Assembly: GCA_934525405.1 (NCBI GenBank)
Contig: CAKSZF010000030.1
Location: 1 to 16,647 of the forward strand
Length of the DNA stretch: 16,647 nt
Source of the DNA: an uncultured Faecalibacterium sp.
GTDB lineage: Bacteria > Bacillota > Clostridia > Oscillospirales > Ruminococcaceae
Reading direction: 5' to 3'
Within the stretch, counting starts at the first letter, position 1; every line of letters starts with the position of its first letter. Below are positions 6,875 to 13,530 of the stretch, piece by piece. Made by a program: the position numbers and the translations under genes. A model generated the notes under the pieces. It saw only the letters and a program-made list of their open reading frames with translations. It did not search any database and was not told the origin of the DNA.

Positions 6875-8185
6875 TTACAGGATATCGATGTATTCACCGG
6901 CCAGTGCCTTGTTCATGCTGCGCACAGCGCAGAACTTGCCGCACATGCTGCAAGTGTCGCTGTGGTCGTCCTCGGGCAGGCGGGCATCGCGGATGGCCTT
7001 GGCGGTCTCAGGGTCCAGCGCGCAGGCGAACTGTGCATCCCAGTCCAGTACGCGGCGGGCATCGCCCATCTTGTCGTCAATGTCCCGGGCATGGGGGATG
7101 CCCTTGGCAATGTCGGCGGCGTGGGCGGCGATCTTGGAGGCCACGATGCCCTGCTTTACGTCCTCCACATTGGGCAGTGCCAGATGCTCGGCGGGGGTCA
7201 CATAGCACAGGAAGGCTGCACCGCTGGCGGCTGCCACTGCGCCGCCGATGGCAGCGGTGATGTGGTCGTAGCCGGGGGCGATATCGGTGACCAGAGGTCC
7301 CAGCACATAGAAGGGTGCGCCCATGCAGATGCTCTTCTGCACCTCCATGTTGGCGGCGACCTGATTCAGGGGCACATGGCCGGGGCCTTCTACCATCACC
7401 TGCACGTTGTGCGCCCATGCGCGCTTGGTCAACTCGCCCAGACGTACCAGCTCTTCGATCTGGCACACGTCGGTGGCGTCAGCCAGACAGCCGGGACGGC
7501 AGGCATCGCCCAGAGAGATAGTCACATCATGCTCGGCGCAGATCTCGCAGATCTCGTCAAAGTGCTCATAGAAGGGATTCTCGTTGCCGGTCATGCTCAT
7601 CCACGCAAACACCAGAGAGCCGCCGCGGCTCACGATGTTCATCTTGCGCTTGTGCTTGCGGATCTGCTCGATGGTTTTGCGGGTGATGCCGCAGTGCAGG
7701 GTAACAAAGTCCACGCCGTCCTCTGCGTGCAGGCGTACCACATCGATGAAGTCCTGTGCGGTCAGTTCTGCCAGATCGCGCTGGTAGTGGATGACTGAAT
7801 CATACACCGGTACAGTGCCGATCATCACCGGGCACTCGTGGGTCAGCTTCTGGCGGAAGGGCTGGGTGTTGCCGTGGCTGGACAGATCCATAATGGCTTC
7901 AGCGCCCATGTTCACGGCGCTCATCACCTTCTGCATCTCAATGTTGTAGTCCTTGCAGTCGCGGGAGACGCCAAGGTTCACGTTGATCTTGGTGCGCAGC
8001 ATGGAGCCCACGCCCTCGGGGTTCAGGCACTTGTGGTGCTTGTTGGCGGGGATGGCTACCTTGCCCTCGGCGACCCACTGGCGGATCTCCTCGGTGGTGC
8101 GGTATTCCTTTTTGGCTACGATCTCCATCTCCGGGGTAACGATGCCCTTGCGGGCGGCATCCATCTGGGTGGTATAAGTCTGCAT
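6875..8185 (-). CDS. thiC: Phosphomethylpyrimidine synthase ThiC
   Basis: A cytosolic radical-SAM enzyme that rearranges 5-aminoimidazole ribotide into 4-amino-5-hydroxymethyl-2-methylpyrimidine phosphate, the pyrimidine half of thiamine. It is 436 aa, the short form common in Clostridia and archaea, without the N-terminal domain of the roughly 600-aa form. Recognised blocks include [80 protein letters not shown] and [20 protein letters not shown]. The C-terminal iron-sulfur cysteines are C412, C415 and C419 (CSMCGKFC), a CX2CX3C spacing one residue tighter than the CSMCGPKFC of the long form. The start is the ATG at 8185, with GGAGG 10 nt upstream; the frame is open 27 codons further but that part has no support. 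It is the last gene of the TPP-controlled operon and is followed by a strong terminator. Confidence 0.96.
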   Translation of the reverse strand: MQTYTTQMDAARKGIVTPEMEIVAKKEYRTTEEIRQWVAEGKVAIPANKHHKCLNPEGVGSMLRTKINVNLGVSRDCKDYNIEMQKVMSAVNMGAEAIMDLSSHGNTQPFRQKLTHECPVMIGTVPVYDSVIHYQRDLAELTAQDFIDVVRLHAEDGVDFVTLHCGITRKTIEQIRKHKRKMNIVSRGGSLVFAWMSMTGNENPFYEHFDEICEICAEHDVTISLGDACRPGCLADATDVCQIEELVRLGELTKRAWAHNVQVMVEGPGHVPLNQVAANMEVQKSICMGAPFYVLGPLVTDIAPGYDHITAAIGGAVAAASGAAFLCYVTPAEHLALPNVEDVKQGIVASKIAAHAADIAKGIPHARDIDDKMGDARRVLDWDAQFACALDPETAKAIRDARLPEDDHSDTCSMCGKFCAVRSMNKALAGEYIDIL

Positions 8186-8210
8186 ACGCTGTGTTCCTCC
8201 AAATGACAGT

Positions 8211-8321
8211 TTATCTCTGAACAGCAGGGTGCTGGTCATACAGATGTAGTGGCAGGTAGCCGTCATTCAGAAAAAACAGTACGCTCTGGATGCCGGCACC
8301 TGCGCAAAATACGCTTTTCAT
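8211..8321 (-). CDS. Possible small protein between thiE and thiC (36 aa)
   Basis: A small open frame lies in the roughly 200-nt gap between thiE and thiC. Its ATG at 8321 has GGAG 9 nt upstream, and the stop falls 11 nt before the GGAGG of thiC, so it could couple translation into thiC. The product begins [19 protein letters not shown] and ends [10 protein letters not shown], with one Cys and a short hydrophobic stretch. An in-frame ATG at 8336 has no Shine-Dalgarno. I recognise no family. It may be chance coding or a leader peptide rather than a functional protein. Confidence 0.3.
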   Translation of the reverse strand: MKSVFCAGAGIQSVLFFLNDGYLPLHLYDQHPAVQR

Positions 8322-8347
8322 GTTGGTTTTCTCCATGAATTTTATAA

Positions 8348-8380
8348 CGCGGCCCAAGGTGGTGCCCCCGGTTTGCCGCG
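8348..8380 (-). other. Intercistronic hairpin after thiE
   Basis: CGCGGC (8348-8353) pairs with GCCGCG (8375-8380) around a G/C-rich interior that can pair partly (CC..GG with CC..GG). It begins about 10 nt after the thiE stop. On the minus strand it is followed by TTATAAAATT, not a T-run, so it looks more like an mRNA processing or stability element than a full terminator. Confidence 0.4.
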
Positions 8381-8390
8381 GGATGATAAC

Positions 8391-9029
8391 TTACTTTATG
8401 ATCTGCTCCGAAAGGGCGCGCAGCTCCCGGCACTCGGCCTCGATGTCCTTTGCGGCAAAGATGGCGCTTACCAGCGCCACGCCGTCCACGCCGGTGCCCT
8501 TGAGCTGCAGGATATTCTCCTTGTGGATGCCGCCAATGGCCACCACCGGCACATCCACGGCGTTGCAGATGTCCAGCAGAGTCTGCCGGGGCATCTCGCT
8601 TACGTCCGTCTTGGTGTGAGTGGCGAACACTGCACCCACGCCAAGGTAGTCCGCGCCGTGCGCCACAGCGTCCAGCGCTTCCTGCACCGTGTGGGCAGAA
8701 ACGCCGATCATTACGCCCTCGCCCACGCGCTGGCGCACCTGTGCGGCGGCCATATCGTCCTGCCCCACATGGATGCCCTCGGCGTGGCACTGCAAGGCTA
8801 CCTCCACGTTATCGTTGATGAACAGCGGCACACCGTACTGCTGGCACAGAGCGTGGATCTGAATGGCTTCCTGCAGAAAATCGGCGTCGCCCAGCTGCTT
8901 TTCCCGCAGCTGTACACAGGTGGCACCGCCCTTCAGGGCACTTTCCACCTGCTGATACAGAGTCTGCTCGCCCACCCATGCGCGGTCGGTCACTGCGTAC
9001 AGGAGCATGGTGTGTTTATCGCACTTCAT
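8391..9029 (-). CDS. thiE: Thiamine-phosphate synthase ThiE
   Basis: A cytosolic TIM-barrel enzyme that joins hydroxymethylpyrimidine diphosphate to thiazole phosphate, giving thiamine phosphate and pyrophosphate. At 212 aa it has the usual family length. Landmarks in order: LYAVTDR at the N-terminus, GGATCVQLREK (pyrophosphate site), VPLFINDNVEVAL, GIHVGQDDM, IGVSAHT, DYLGVGAVFATHTKTD (usually GxGPVFxTxTK) and VPVVAIGGI. The ATG at 9029 overlaps the 3' end of thiM by 14 nt, with AAAGGCG upstream inside thiM, which suggests translational coupling. It needs a ThiD product as substrate, and no thiD is in the window. Confidence 0.95.
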   Translation of the reverse strand: MKCDKHTMLLYAVTDRAWVGEQTLYQQVESALKGGATCVQLREKQLGDADFLQEAIQIHALCQQYGVPLFINDNVEVALQCHAEGIHVGQDDMAAAQVRQRVGEGVMIGVSAHTVQEALDAVAHGADYLGVGAVFATHTKTDVSEMPRQTLLDICNAVDVPVVAIGGIHKENILQLKGTGVDGVALVSAIFAAKDIEAECRELRALSEQIIK

Positions 9030-9837
9030 AGTTTGCGCCTTTCTCCAGCTGTTCGGGGGTCATGTTGTAAATGGCATCAATGATGTAATTGCGGTAGGTG
9101 GCGTTGCCATCCTGCGGGGTGAGCCGCTGGTGGGCAACTTCGCCCGCCAGACCCATGGCGCACACCGCCGCAGCGGCAGCTTCCAGCGGGTGGCCGGGGT
9201 TGGCGGTGACAAAAGCCGCCGTCAGGGCAGAAAGCTGACAGCCCGTGCCGGTGATGCTGCTCATCATGGCGTTGCCGTTGCGGATGCAGTAGGCTTTTTG
9301 CGCATCGGCTACGATGTCAATGGCGCCGGTAATGGCTACCACCGCGCCGGTGCGGGCGGCAAAGGTTTTGGCAAAGGTCACGGCGCTGTCCAGATTTTCC
9401 TCAGTCACCTTGTCGGCTACGTCCGCATCCACGCCCTTGGTGGTGCCCGCACCGGAGGCAAGGGTCTTGATCTCCGAGATGTTGCCACGGATCACTGTGA
9501 ACTGCACCTCCCGCAGCAGGCGGAAGGCGGTGTCGGTGCGCAGATGGGAAGCGCCGGCACCCACGGGGTCCAACACCACCGGATGCCCCAGCTGATTGGC
9601 CTTTTTGCCCGCCAGCAGCATACTGGTGACGGTGCGGCTGTTCAGCGTGCCGATGTTGATGTTCAGCCCGCCGCAGATGGCGGTGATTTCCTCCACCTCG
9701 GCGGCATCATCGGCCATGATGGGGGAAGCACCGCAGGCCAGCACCATGTTAGCGCAGTCGTTCACGGTGACGTAGTTGGTAATGTTGTGGATCAGCGGGC
9801 TGCGGCTGCGGAGGTTTTCAAAGGCGGTCTTGAGCAT
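9016..9837 (-). CDS. thiM: Hydroxyethylthiazole kinase ThiM
   Basis: Phosphorylates the salvaged thiazole alcohol 4-methyl-5-(2-hydroxyethyl)thiazole with ATP, in the cytosol, for ThiE to use. At 273 aa it has the normal family length and a ribokinase-like fold. Landmarks: SPLIHNITNYVTVNDCANMVLACGASPIMADD at the N-terminus, GGLNINIGTL, VVLDPVGAGAS, IRGNISEI, AITGAIDIV and SSITGTGCQLS, whose C200 lies in the GTGC anion-hole/catalytic motif. The ATG at 9837 has GGAGG 8 nt upstream; a GTG three codons earlier would overlap that site and is rejected. The preceding thiW stop is 15 nt upstream. Its pairing with ThiW points to uptake and salvage of thiazole. Confidence 0.96.
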   Translation of the reverse strand: MLKTAFENLRSRSPLIHNITNYVTVNDCANMVLACGASPIMADDAAEVEEITAICGGLNINIGTLNSRTVTSMLLAGKKANQLGHPVVLDPVGAGASHLRTDTAFRLLREVQFTVIRGNISEIKTLASGAGTTKGVDADVADKVTEENLDSAVTFAKTFAARTGAVVAITGAIDIVADAQKAYCIRNGNAMMSSITGTGCQLSALTAAFVTANPGHPLEAAAAAVCAMGLAGEVAHQRLTPQDGNATYRNYIIDAIYNMTPEQLEKGANYEVR

Positions 9838-9852
9838 TCCCGGCACCTCCGC

Positions 9853-10368
9853 TCAGGAAAGGCTGTTCTGCATGGAGCGCAGAGCGCCGGAGCGCTGCAG
9901 GCTGAACACCACAGCACCGGCAATCACCGCACCCACGGCGGTGGAGATGAGGAAGGGCACAATATAGGCGTAGAAAGCGATGTCCGCAGCGCTCTTGCCC
10001 ATCAGGAAGATGGCCACGGGCCATGCGCACAGGCCGCCCAGAATGCTGGTGCCGAACACCTCACCCACCACGGTGGCAATCAGGTTTTTGGTCTTGTGGT
10101 ATGCAAGGCCGCACAGCAGTGCACCGAACATACTGCCCGGGAAAGCCATCAGGCTGCCCAGACCCAGCAGGTTGCGCAGCAGGGAAGCCACAAAGGCCAC
10201 GCCTACACCCCACCAGGGCCCCAGCAGAACAGCGCACAGCACGTTGACCATGTGCTGCACCGGGGCGCATTTGCTGCCGAACATGGGAAAGCTGAACACG
10301 CTGCCCACCACGCACAGGGCACAGAACATACCGGCGAGGGCAAGCTTTTTGACAGAGAGATTCTTCAT
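9853..10368 (-). CDS. thiW: Thiazole-specific ECF transporter S component ThiW
   Basis: A 171-aa membrane protein of the energy-coupling-factor substrate-binding (S) family ThiW, predicted to bind the thiazole precursor and to work with a shared EcfA/A'/T module encoded elsewhere. About five to six hydrophobic segments are seen. Family-typical blocks are LALAGMFCALCVVGSVFSFP, CAPVQHMVNVLCAVLLGPWWG, FVASLLRNLLGLGSLMAFPGSMFGALLCG and LGGLCAWPVAIFLMGK. The start is the ATG at 10368, with AAAAGGAG about 10 nt upstream. The frame is open 55 codons further up, but that region is the structured riboswitch leader, not coding. It is the first gene of the thiamine operon. The position next to thiM supports thiazole as the substrate, though the specificity is inferred. 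Confidence 0.93.
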   Translation of the reverse strand: MKNLSVKKLALAGMFCALCVVGSVFSFPMFGSKCAPVQHMVNVLCAVLLGPWWGVGVAFVASLLRNLLGLGSLMAFPGSMFGALLCGLAYHKTKNLIATVVGEVFGTSILGGLCAWPVAIFLMGKSAADIAFYAYIVPFLISTAVGAVIAGAVVFSLQRSGALRSMQNSLS

Positions 10369-10427
10369 GATAAATTGGCTCCTTTTCAACCATCTGCGGC
10401 AGCGCAGGATGAATACCGGCGCTCCCG

Positions 10428-10466
10428 CAACAAAACAGCCCGTGCCCGCCGCAAGGCGGGAACAGG
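10428..10466 (-). terminator. Second intrinsic terminator in the thi leader
   Basis: On the minus strand, CCTGT-t-CCCGCC (10466-10445) pairs with GGCGGG... in the form CCCGCC-TTGC-GGCGGG, extended by CCTGT/ACGGG with one U-G wobble and one mismatch. It is followed by CTGTTTTGTTG. It lies about 60 nt before the thiW ATG and about 125 nt after the first leader terminator. The T-run is interrupted by G, so strength is uncertain. Confidence 0.6.
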
Positions 10467-10478
10467 TACGGAAGGTGC

Positions 10479-10559
10479 GGTCGAAGCTTACTGGCTTCCT
10501 CTCACGCCGGAACACGGCTTCCCATCGCTGCATTCATCCAAGGCTCAGGGCGCTCCCCC
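10479..10559 (-). promoter_or_regulatory. Partial second TPP-riboswitch-like unit
   Basis: The stretch 10479-10504 repeats the riboswitch stretch 10683-10709: both contain TGAGAGGAAG, then 5-6 variable bases, then AAGCTTCGACC (minus strand). A GGGGGAGC word about 50 nt upstream (minus strand) echoes the GGGGAGC at the 5' side of the true aptamer. The conserved GGATAATGCC loop and the CGTAGGAA closing segment are absent. An ACCTG follows inside the 5' arm of the second terminator. It looks like a decayed or rebuilt copy of the aptamer, and I cannot tell whether it binds anything. Confidence 0.5.
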
Positions 10560-10590
10560 TCAGCCGGCTGCGGAACCTCCGCAGAGGTAC

Positions 10591-10625
10591 AAAAAAACAG
10601 GAGGGGCCCAGCGCGGCTCCTCCTG
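10591..10625 (-). terminator. Riboswitch-controlled intrinsic terminator
   Basis: On the minus strand, CAGGAGG-a-GCC (10625-10615) pairs with GG-g-CCCCTCCTG (10606-10598) and is followed by seven T (10597-10591). It lies 18 nt downstream of the TPP aptamer, as expected for an expression platform that stops transcription of thiW-thiM-thiE-thiC when TPP is bound. Confidence 0.9.
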
Positions 10626-10642
10626 CAAAAAATCATAAAGGG

Positions 10643-10734
10643 TATGACTTCCTACGGCGGCATTATCCGCATCAGGTAAAAGGGTCGAAGCTTGCTATAC
10701 TTCCTCTCAGCCCGCTGCACGAGCTCCCCTGTGT
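10643..10734 (-). promoter_or_regulatory. TPP riboswitch (thi box)
   Basis: Read on the minus strand, the thi-box signature appears in order: CAGGGGAGC at the 5' side, GGGCTGAGAGG, a variable P3 arm (GAAG...CTTC), GACCCTTTTACCTGAT, GCGGATAATGCCGC and CGTAGGAAG. These are the conserved TPP pyrimidine- and pyrophosphate-sensor segments of the family. It precedes a terminator and four thiamine genes, so it represses the operon when thiamine diphosphate is plentiful. Confidence 0.97.
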
Positions 10735-10748
10735 TTGATTGTGACTGT

Positions 10749-10777
10749 ATTTTACACCTCTTTCCCCAAAAATGCAA
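10749..10777 (-). promoter_or_regulatory. Promoter of the thiamine operon
   Basis: On the minus strand, TTGCAT (10777-10772), a 17-nt spacer and TAAAAT (10754-10749) lie just upstream of the riboswitch. Transcription would start near 10742, a few bases before the aptamer. Confidence 0.65.
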
Positions 10778-10794
10778 GAGGGAAGATAGAAACC

Positions 10795-10827
10795 AAAGCC
10801 CCCGGGGGACACACCCTCGGGGGCTTT
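10795..10827 (-). terminator. Terminator after def
   Basis: On the minus strand, AAAGCCCCCG-a-GGG pairs with CCC-c-CGGGGGCTTT around a 5-nt TGTGT loop. It begins 17 nt after the def stop. The tail TTTGGTTTC is only moderately T-rich. It insulates the brnQ-def unit from the thiamine operon promoter. Confidence 0.75.
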
Positions 10828-10843
10828 GTGCGTGATAAAAAAC

Positions 10844-11254
10844 TTAAATCAAGATCCCATCGCAATGGTCGATCTCGTGCTGGATGATCTGTGCCGTCCA
10901 GCCGGTAAAGGTCTTGATGCGGGGTTTGCCGTCCATGGTCTGGTACTGCACCTTGATGCTCTGGTAACGCTTTGTTTTCCGCACGCCTTCCAGCGAAAGA
11001 CAGCCTTCCTCGGCCTCGTACTGGCCGGACTTTTTCAGGATGACCGGGTTGAACAGCACCAGATACCCGTCCTCGGCTTCCACTGCAATGATGCGCTTGA
11101 GCACGCCGATCATGTTGGCGGCCATGCCTACACAGCCGTCGGCGTGGGCGGTCAGGGTGTCCAGCAAGTCCCGTGCAATGGGGGCGTCCTCCGGGGTGGC
11201 GGGGGCGGACTTCTGCGCCAGAAACAGTGGGTCGTGCATGATGGGCTGGATCAT
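10844..11254 (-). CDS. def: Peptide deformylase, short variant
   Basis: A metallohydrolase family that removes the formyl group from the N-terminal fMet of new proteins. At 136 aa it is shorter than the usual 150-190 aa. The three family motifs are present. Motif 1 is GMAANMIG with N47 where most family members have Gln (GxAAxQ). Motif 2 is EEGCLSLEG with metal-ligand C85. Motif 3 is HEIDH with H126, E127 and H130. The protein ends six residues after HEIDH, so the C-terminal helix is missing. Clostridia often carry such GMAAN-type paralogues; activity is plausible but not certain. The ATG at 11254 has GGAG about 8 nt upstream and lies 13 nt after the brnQ stop, so the two are probably one transcript. 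A functional link to amino-acid uptake is not evident. Confidence 0.88.
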   Translation of the reverse strand: MIQPIMHDPLFLAQKSAPATPEDAPIARDLLDTLTAHADGCVGMAANMIGVLKRIIAVEAEDGYLVLFNPVILKKSGQYEAEEGCLSLEGVRKTKRYQSIKVQYQTMDGKPRIKTFTGWTAQIIQHEIDHCDGILI

Positions 11255-11267
11255 AGTAAAATCTCCG

Positions 11268-12548
11268 TTATTCTTCAGTGCAGCTTAAAAAGATGCCTGC
11301 CAGCAGCCCGGCGGCAGCCGGGAGCACCCAACCAAAGCCCAACGCCGCCAGCGGCAGGGTGTTAGCAAGGGCAGAAAGCGCGCCAAGCGGCAGCGCGGCG
11401 GCAATGCTCTGCACAGCGGTGCAACCGATGCACAGTGGATAGACCCGGCGGCGCTGTTCCAACCCGGGCACGAAGGAAAGCGTAATCAGCACAATGGCTA
11501 CCGGGTACAGGGCGTTGAGCACCGGGACGGATAACCGTAGGATCTCTGCCAGCCCTAAATTGGCGATCAGCATACTGGCAGCGGCAAAAAAGGCAGCAAG
11601 GGCAGGGTAGGGGATGCGGGGCAGCAGGGTGTGGAAATACTCTCCCACACAGGCAATCAGCCCCACACAGGTGTTGAAGCAGGCCAGAATAAAGATGGCC
11701 GCAAGGAGCACCAGCCCTGCCTTGCCGAACAGCCGTTCGGCAAGTACGGTAAGCACCTCGGCACCGGTGGCAAGACCTGGTACGGCGGCACCAGTCAGCG
11801 CTCCGGCGTGCCCCAGCATAGCGTAGACCGCCAGCAGCAGCCCGCCCGCCACAAGACTGGCGCGGATGGCACTGCGCTGCACGTCCTGCTCCCGGGCAAC
11901 GCCCTGCGCCCGGATGTTCAGGGCGATGACAGCACCAAAGTTCAGCGCCGCAAGGGCGTCCATGGTCTGGTAGCCGTACAATACGCCCTGTAACACGACC
12001 GCGGAACGATACGTCTCGGTGGGTGCAGCGTACTGCGCCGCCAGCGGGTGCAGCAGACAGCCGCCGAACAGGATCAAAATCAGAACCAGCAGGCAGGGGC
12101 AGAGCAGCCTGCCCAGCCAGCGGGTGAGCCTGTCCGGGCGCAGCGCCACCAGAAAGGCTGCGCTGAAGAACAGCACGGAATACCCCAGCTGCAACCCGGC
12201 GCTACTGCCCAGCAGCGGGGTGAGCATGGCAAACGAGGTGCTTGCGGTGCGCGGAATAGCCAGACACGGCCCGATGGACAGATAGATCAAAATCATGAAT
12301 ACCTGTGCGAATACCGGGTGCACCCGTCCGGCCAGCTTGTCCAGACCGTCTGCCCGCGCCACCGCGATGACCCCCGCAACGGGCAGTCCCACGGCACTGA
12401 GGGCAAGCCCCAGAAAGGCGGGCCAGAAGTTTACCCCGGCCTTTGCACCCAAATCGGGCGGGAAGATCAGGTTGCCCGCCCCGAAAAACATGGAAAACAA
12501 CGTAAAACCGACAAGCAGCAGCTTGCGGCCCTTGAGCGCTTGTGTCAA
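11268..12548 (-). CDS. brnQ: Branched-chain amino acid:cation symporter BrnQ
   Basis: A 426-aa inner-membrane carrier of the LIVCS family, which imports leucine, isoleucine and valine with Na+ or H+. The N-terminal family signature is clear: LLLVGFTLFSMFFGAGNLIFPP, then LGLALSAVGLPVAGVIAVARADG. GVLYGYQTMDALAALNFGAVIALNI and FNTCVGLIACVGEYF follow, with about 12 hydrophobic segments. Length is normal for the family. The start is a TTG at 12548, with AGAGGGGGA about 6 nt upstream; an ATG 13 codons further up lacks any Shine-Dalgarno. It is transcribed from a near-consensus promoter overlapped by an inverted-repeat operator, so it is probably repressed by a dimeric regulator not encoded here. 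The next gene, def, follows closely. Confidence 0.95.
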   Translation of the reverse strand: MTQALKGRKLLLVGFTLFSMFFGAGNLIFPPDLGAKAGVNFWPAFLGLALSAVGLPVAGVIAVARADGLDKLAGRVHPVFAQVFMILIYLSIGPCLAIPRTASTSFAMLTPLLGSSAGLQLGYSVLFFSAAFLVALRPDRLTRWLGRLLCPCLLVLILILFGGCLLHPLAAQYAAPTETYRSAVVLQGVLYGYQTMDALAALNFGAVIALNIRAQGVAREQDVQRSAIRASLVAGGLLLAVYAMLGHAGALTGAAVPGLATGAEVLTVLAERLFGKAGLVLLAAIFILACFNTCVGLIACVGEYFHTLLPRIPYPALAAFFAAASMLIANLGLAEILRLSVPVLNALYPVAIVLITLSFVPGLEQRRRVYPLCIGCTAVQSIAAALPLGALSALANTLPLAALGFGWVLPAAAGLLAGIFLSCTEE

Positions 12549-12594
12549 TACCGTCCCCCTCTTTCCTGCGCCGGTGCAAAGATGCATCGCAAAC

Positions 12595-12618
12595 TGTATC
12601 CAGTTTACACTGGATACA
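12595..12618. promoter_or_regulatory. Inverted-repeat operator over the brnQ promoter
   Basis: TGTATCCAG (12595-12603) and CTGGATACA (12610-12618) are perfect inverted repeats of 9 bp with a 6-bp spacer. The site covers the -10 element, part of the spacer and the likely start of transcription, the classic place for a repressor. A further TGTATGC half-site-like word lies just upstream on the minus strand (12640-12634). The regulator is unknown. Confidence 0.65.
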
Positions 12619-12630
12619 AATTCATGTCAA
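12602..12630 (-). promoter_or_regulatory. Promoter of brnQ-def
   Basis: On the minus strand, a perfect -35 TTGACA (12630-12625) is followed by a 17-nt spacer and TAAACT (12607-12602). Transcription would start near 12595, about 47 nt before the TTG start. Confidence 0.85.
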
Positions 12631-12716
12631 GCATACAATGGTTGAATAAAAGTATATACAGCGCGAGCCGCCCCGTCGCAGGTGGTGCACAGGTCATTCC
12701 CCTTTGCGGGACGGTA

Positions 12717-12725
12717 TGGTATACT
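12717..12725 (+). promoter_or_regulatory. Extended -10 promoter of the ABC transporter genes
   Basis: TGGTATACT is the same extended -10 word used upstream of rlmB. No good -35 is seen. It lies inside a near-palindrome GGTATGGTATACTATACC (12713-12730), with a single mismatched pair. The start of the permease is 35 nt downstream. Confidence 0.55.
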
Positions 12726-12759
12726 ATACCTTATAACAGGCAGGGGAAGAGGGCAGTTT

Positions 12760-13530
12760 ATGAAGCAGAACAAACAGGTTTTTCGCCGTCTGCTGGCGGT
12801 GGCGTTCTGGCTGGCGGTCTGGCAAGCCGCAGCCATGGCCATCGGGCAGGAGGTGTTTTTGGTATCGCCGGTGCAGGCGCTGCGCACCTTGGTGCAGCTG
12901 TTGCCAAGGGCAGATTTCTGGCAGCGGGTGGGCTTCAGTTCTGGGCGCATTCTGCTGGGTTTTGTGCTGGGCGCAGTGGTCAGCGTGGTGCTGGCGGTAT
13001 GCGCCGCCCGGTGGAGCGCTGCCGACGCGCTGCTGGCTCCGGTGATGCAACTGGTCAAGGCTACGCCGGTGGCAAGTTTTATCATTCTGGCGCTGGTCTG
13101 GGTGCGGGGCAGCGCCCTTTCGGTGCTTATCAGCTTTTTAATGGTGCTGCCGGTGCTGTACGGCGCGGTGCGCACCGGCATTGCCGGGGCAGACGTGCAG
13201 CTGCTGGAAATGGCGGCGGTGTTCCGTCTGCCTGCAGGCCGCCGCCTGCGGACGATCTGGCTGCCTGCGGTGCTTCCGGCCTTCCGGCAGGGGTGCAGCG
13301 TGGCGCTGGGCATCTGCTGGAAAAGCGGCGTGGCGGCCGAGGTCATCGGTCTGCCCAACGGCAGTATCGGCGATGCGCTCTACCGCGCCAAAATCACCCT
13401 TTCCACCGGGGAGTTGTTTGCGTGGACCTTTGTCATCATCCTGCTGAGCGCAGGCTTTGAAAAGCTGTTCCTATTTGCACTGGATAAGGCCGTGGGCGCA
13501 GTGCTGGGAGAGGAGGGGGCAAAATGCTGA
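12760..13530 (+). CDS. ABC transporter permease, NitT/TauT (SsuC/ThiX-like) type
   Basis: A 256-aa inner-membrane permease of the BinoDap/SsuC class, which imports sulfonates, nitrate, cyanate, pyrimidine precursors or similar small anions. Six or so hydrophobic segments are seen. The cytoplasmic EAA loop that contacts the ATPase is E150-MAAVFRLPAG-...-WLPAVLPA (G160, then LP). ATPVASFIILALVWV and KSGVAAEVIGLP are typical of the family. The ATG at 12760 has GAAGAGGG about 6 nt upstream; the frame is open 26 codons further but without a site. It overlaps the ATPase gene by 7 nt (ATGCTGA), so the two are translationally coupled. No periplasmic-type binding protein follows, which the family normally requires, so the substrate cannot be inferred. 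Confidence 0.9.
   Translation: MKQNKQVFRRLLAVAFWLAVWQAAAMAIGQEVFLVSPVQALRTLVQLLPRADFWQRVGFSSGRILLGFVLGAVVSVVLAVCAARWSAADALLAPVMQLVKATPVASFIILALVWVRGSALSVLISFLMVLPVLYGAVRTGIAGADVQLLEMAAVFRLPAGRRLRTIWLPAVLPAFRQGCSVALGICWKSGVAAEVIGLPNGSIGDALYRAKITLSTGELFAWTFVIILLSAGFEKLFLFALDKAVGAVLGEEGAKC

Noticed and set aside
9007..10638. A long plus-strand open frame opposite thiM, thiW and the riboswitch leader
   Set aside because: It runs across two real genes, a riboswitch and two terminators, with His/Gly-rich composition and no start signal.
12048..13460. A plus-strand frame of 470 codons across the end of brnQ and the permease
   Set aside because: It reads antisense through brnQ and then out of frame through the permease. 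The product is low-complexity and matches no family.
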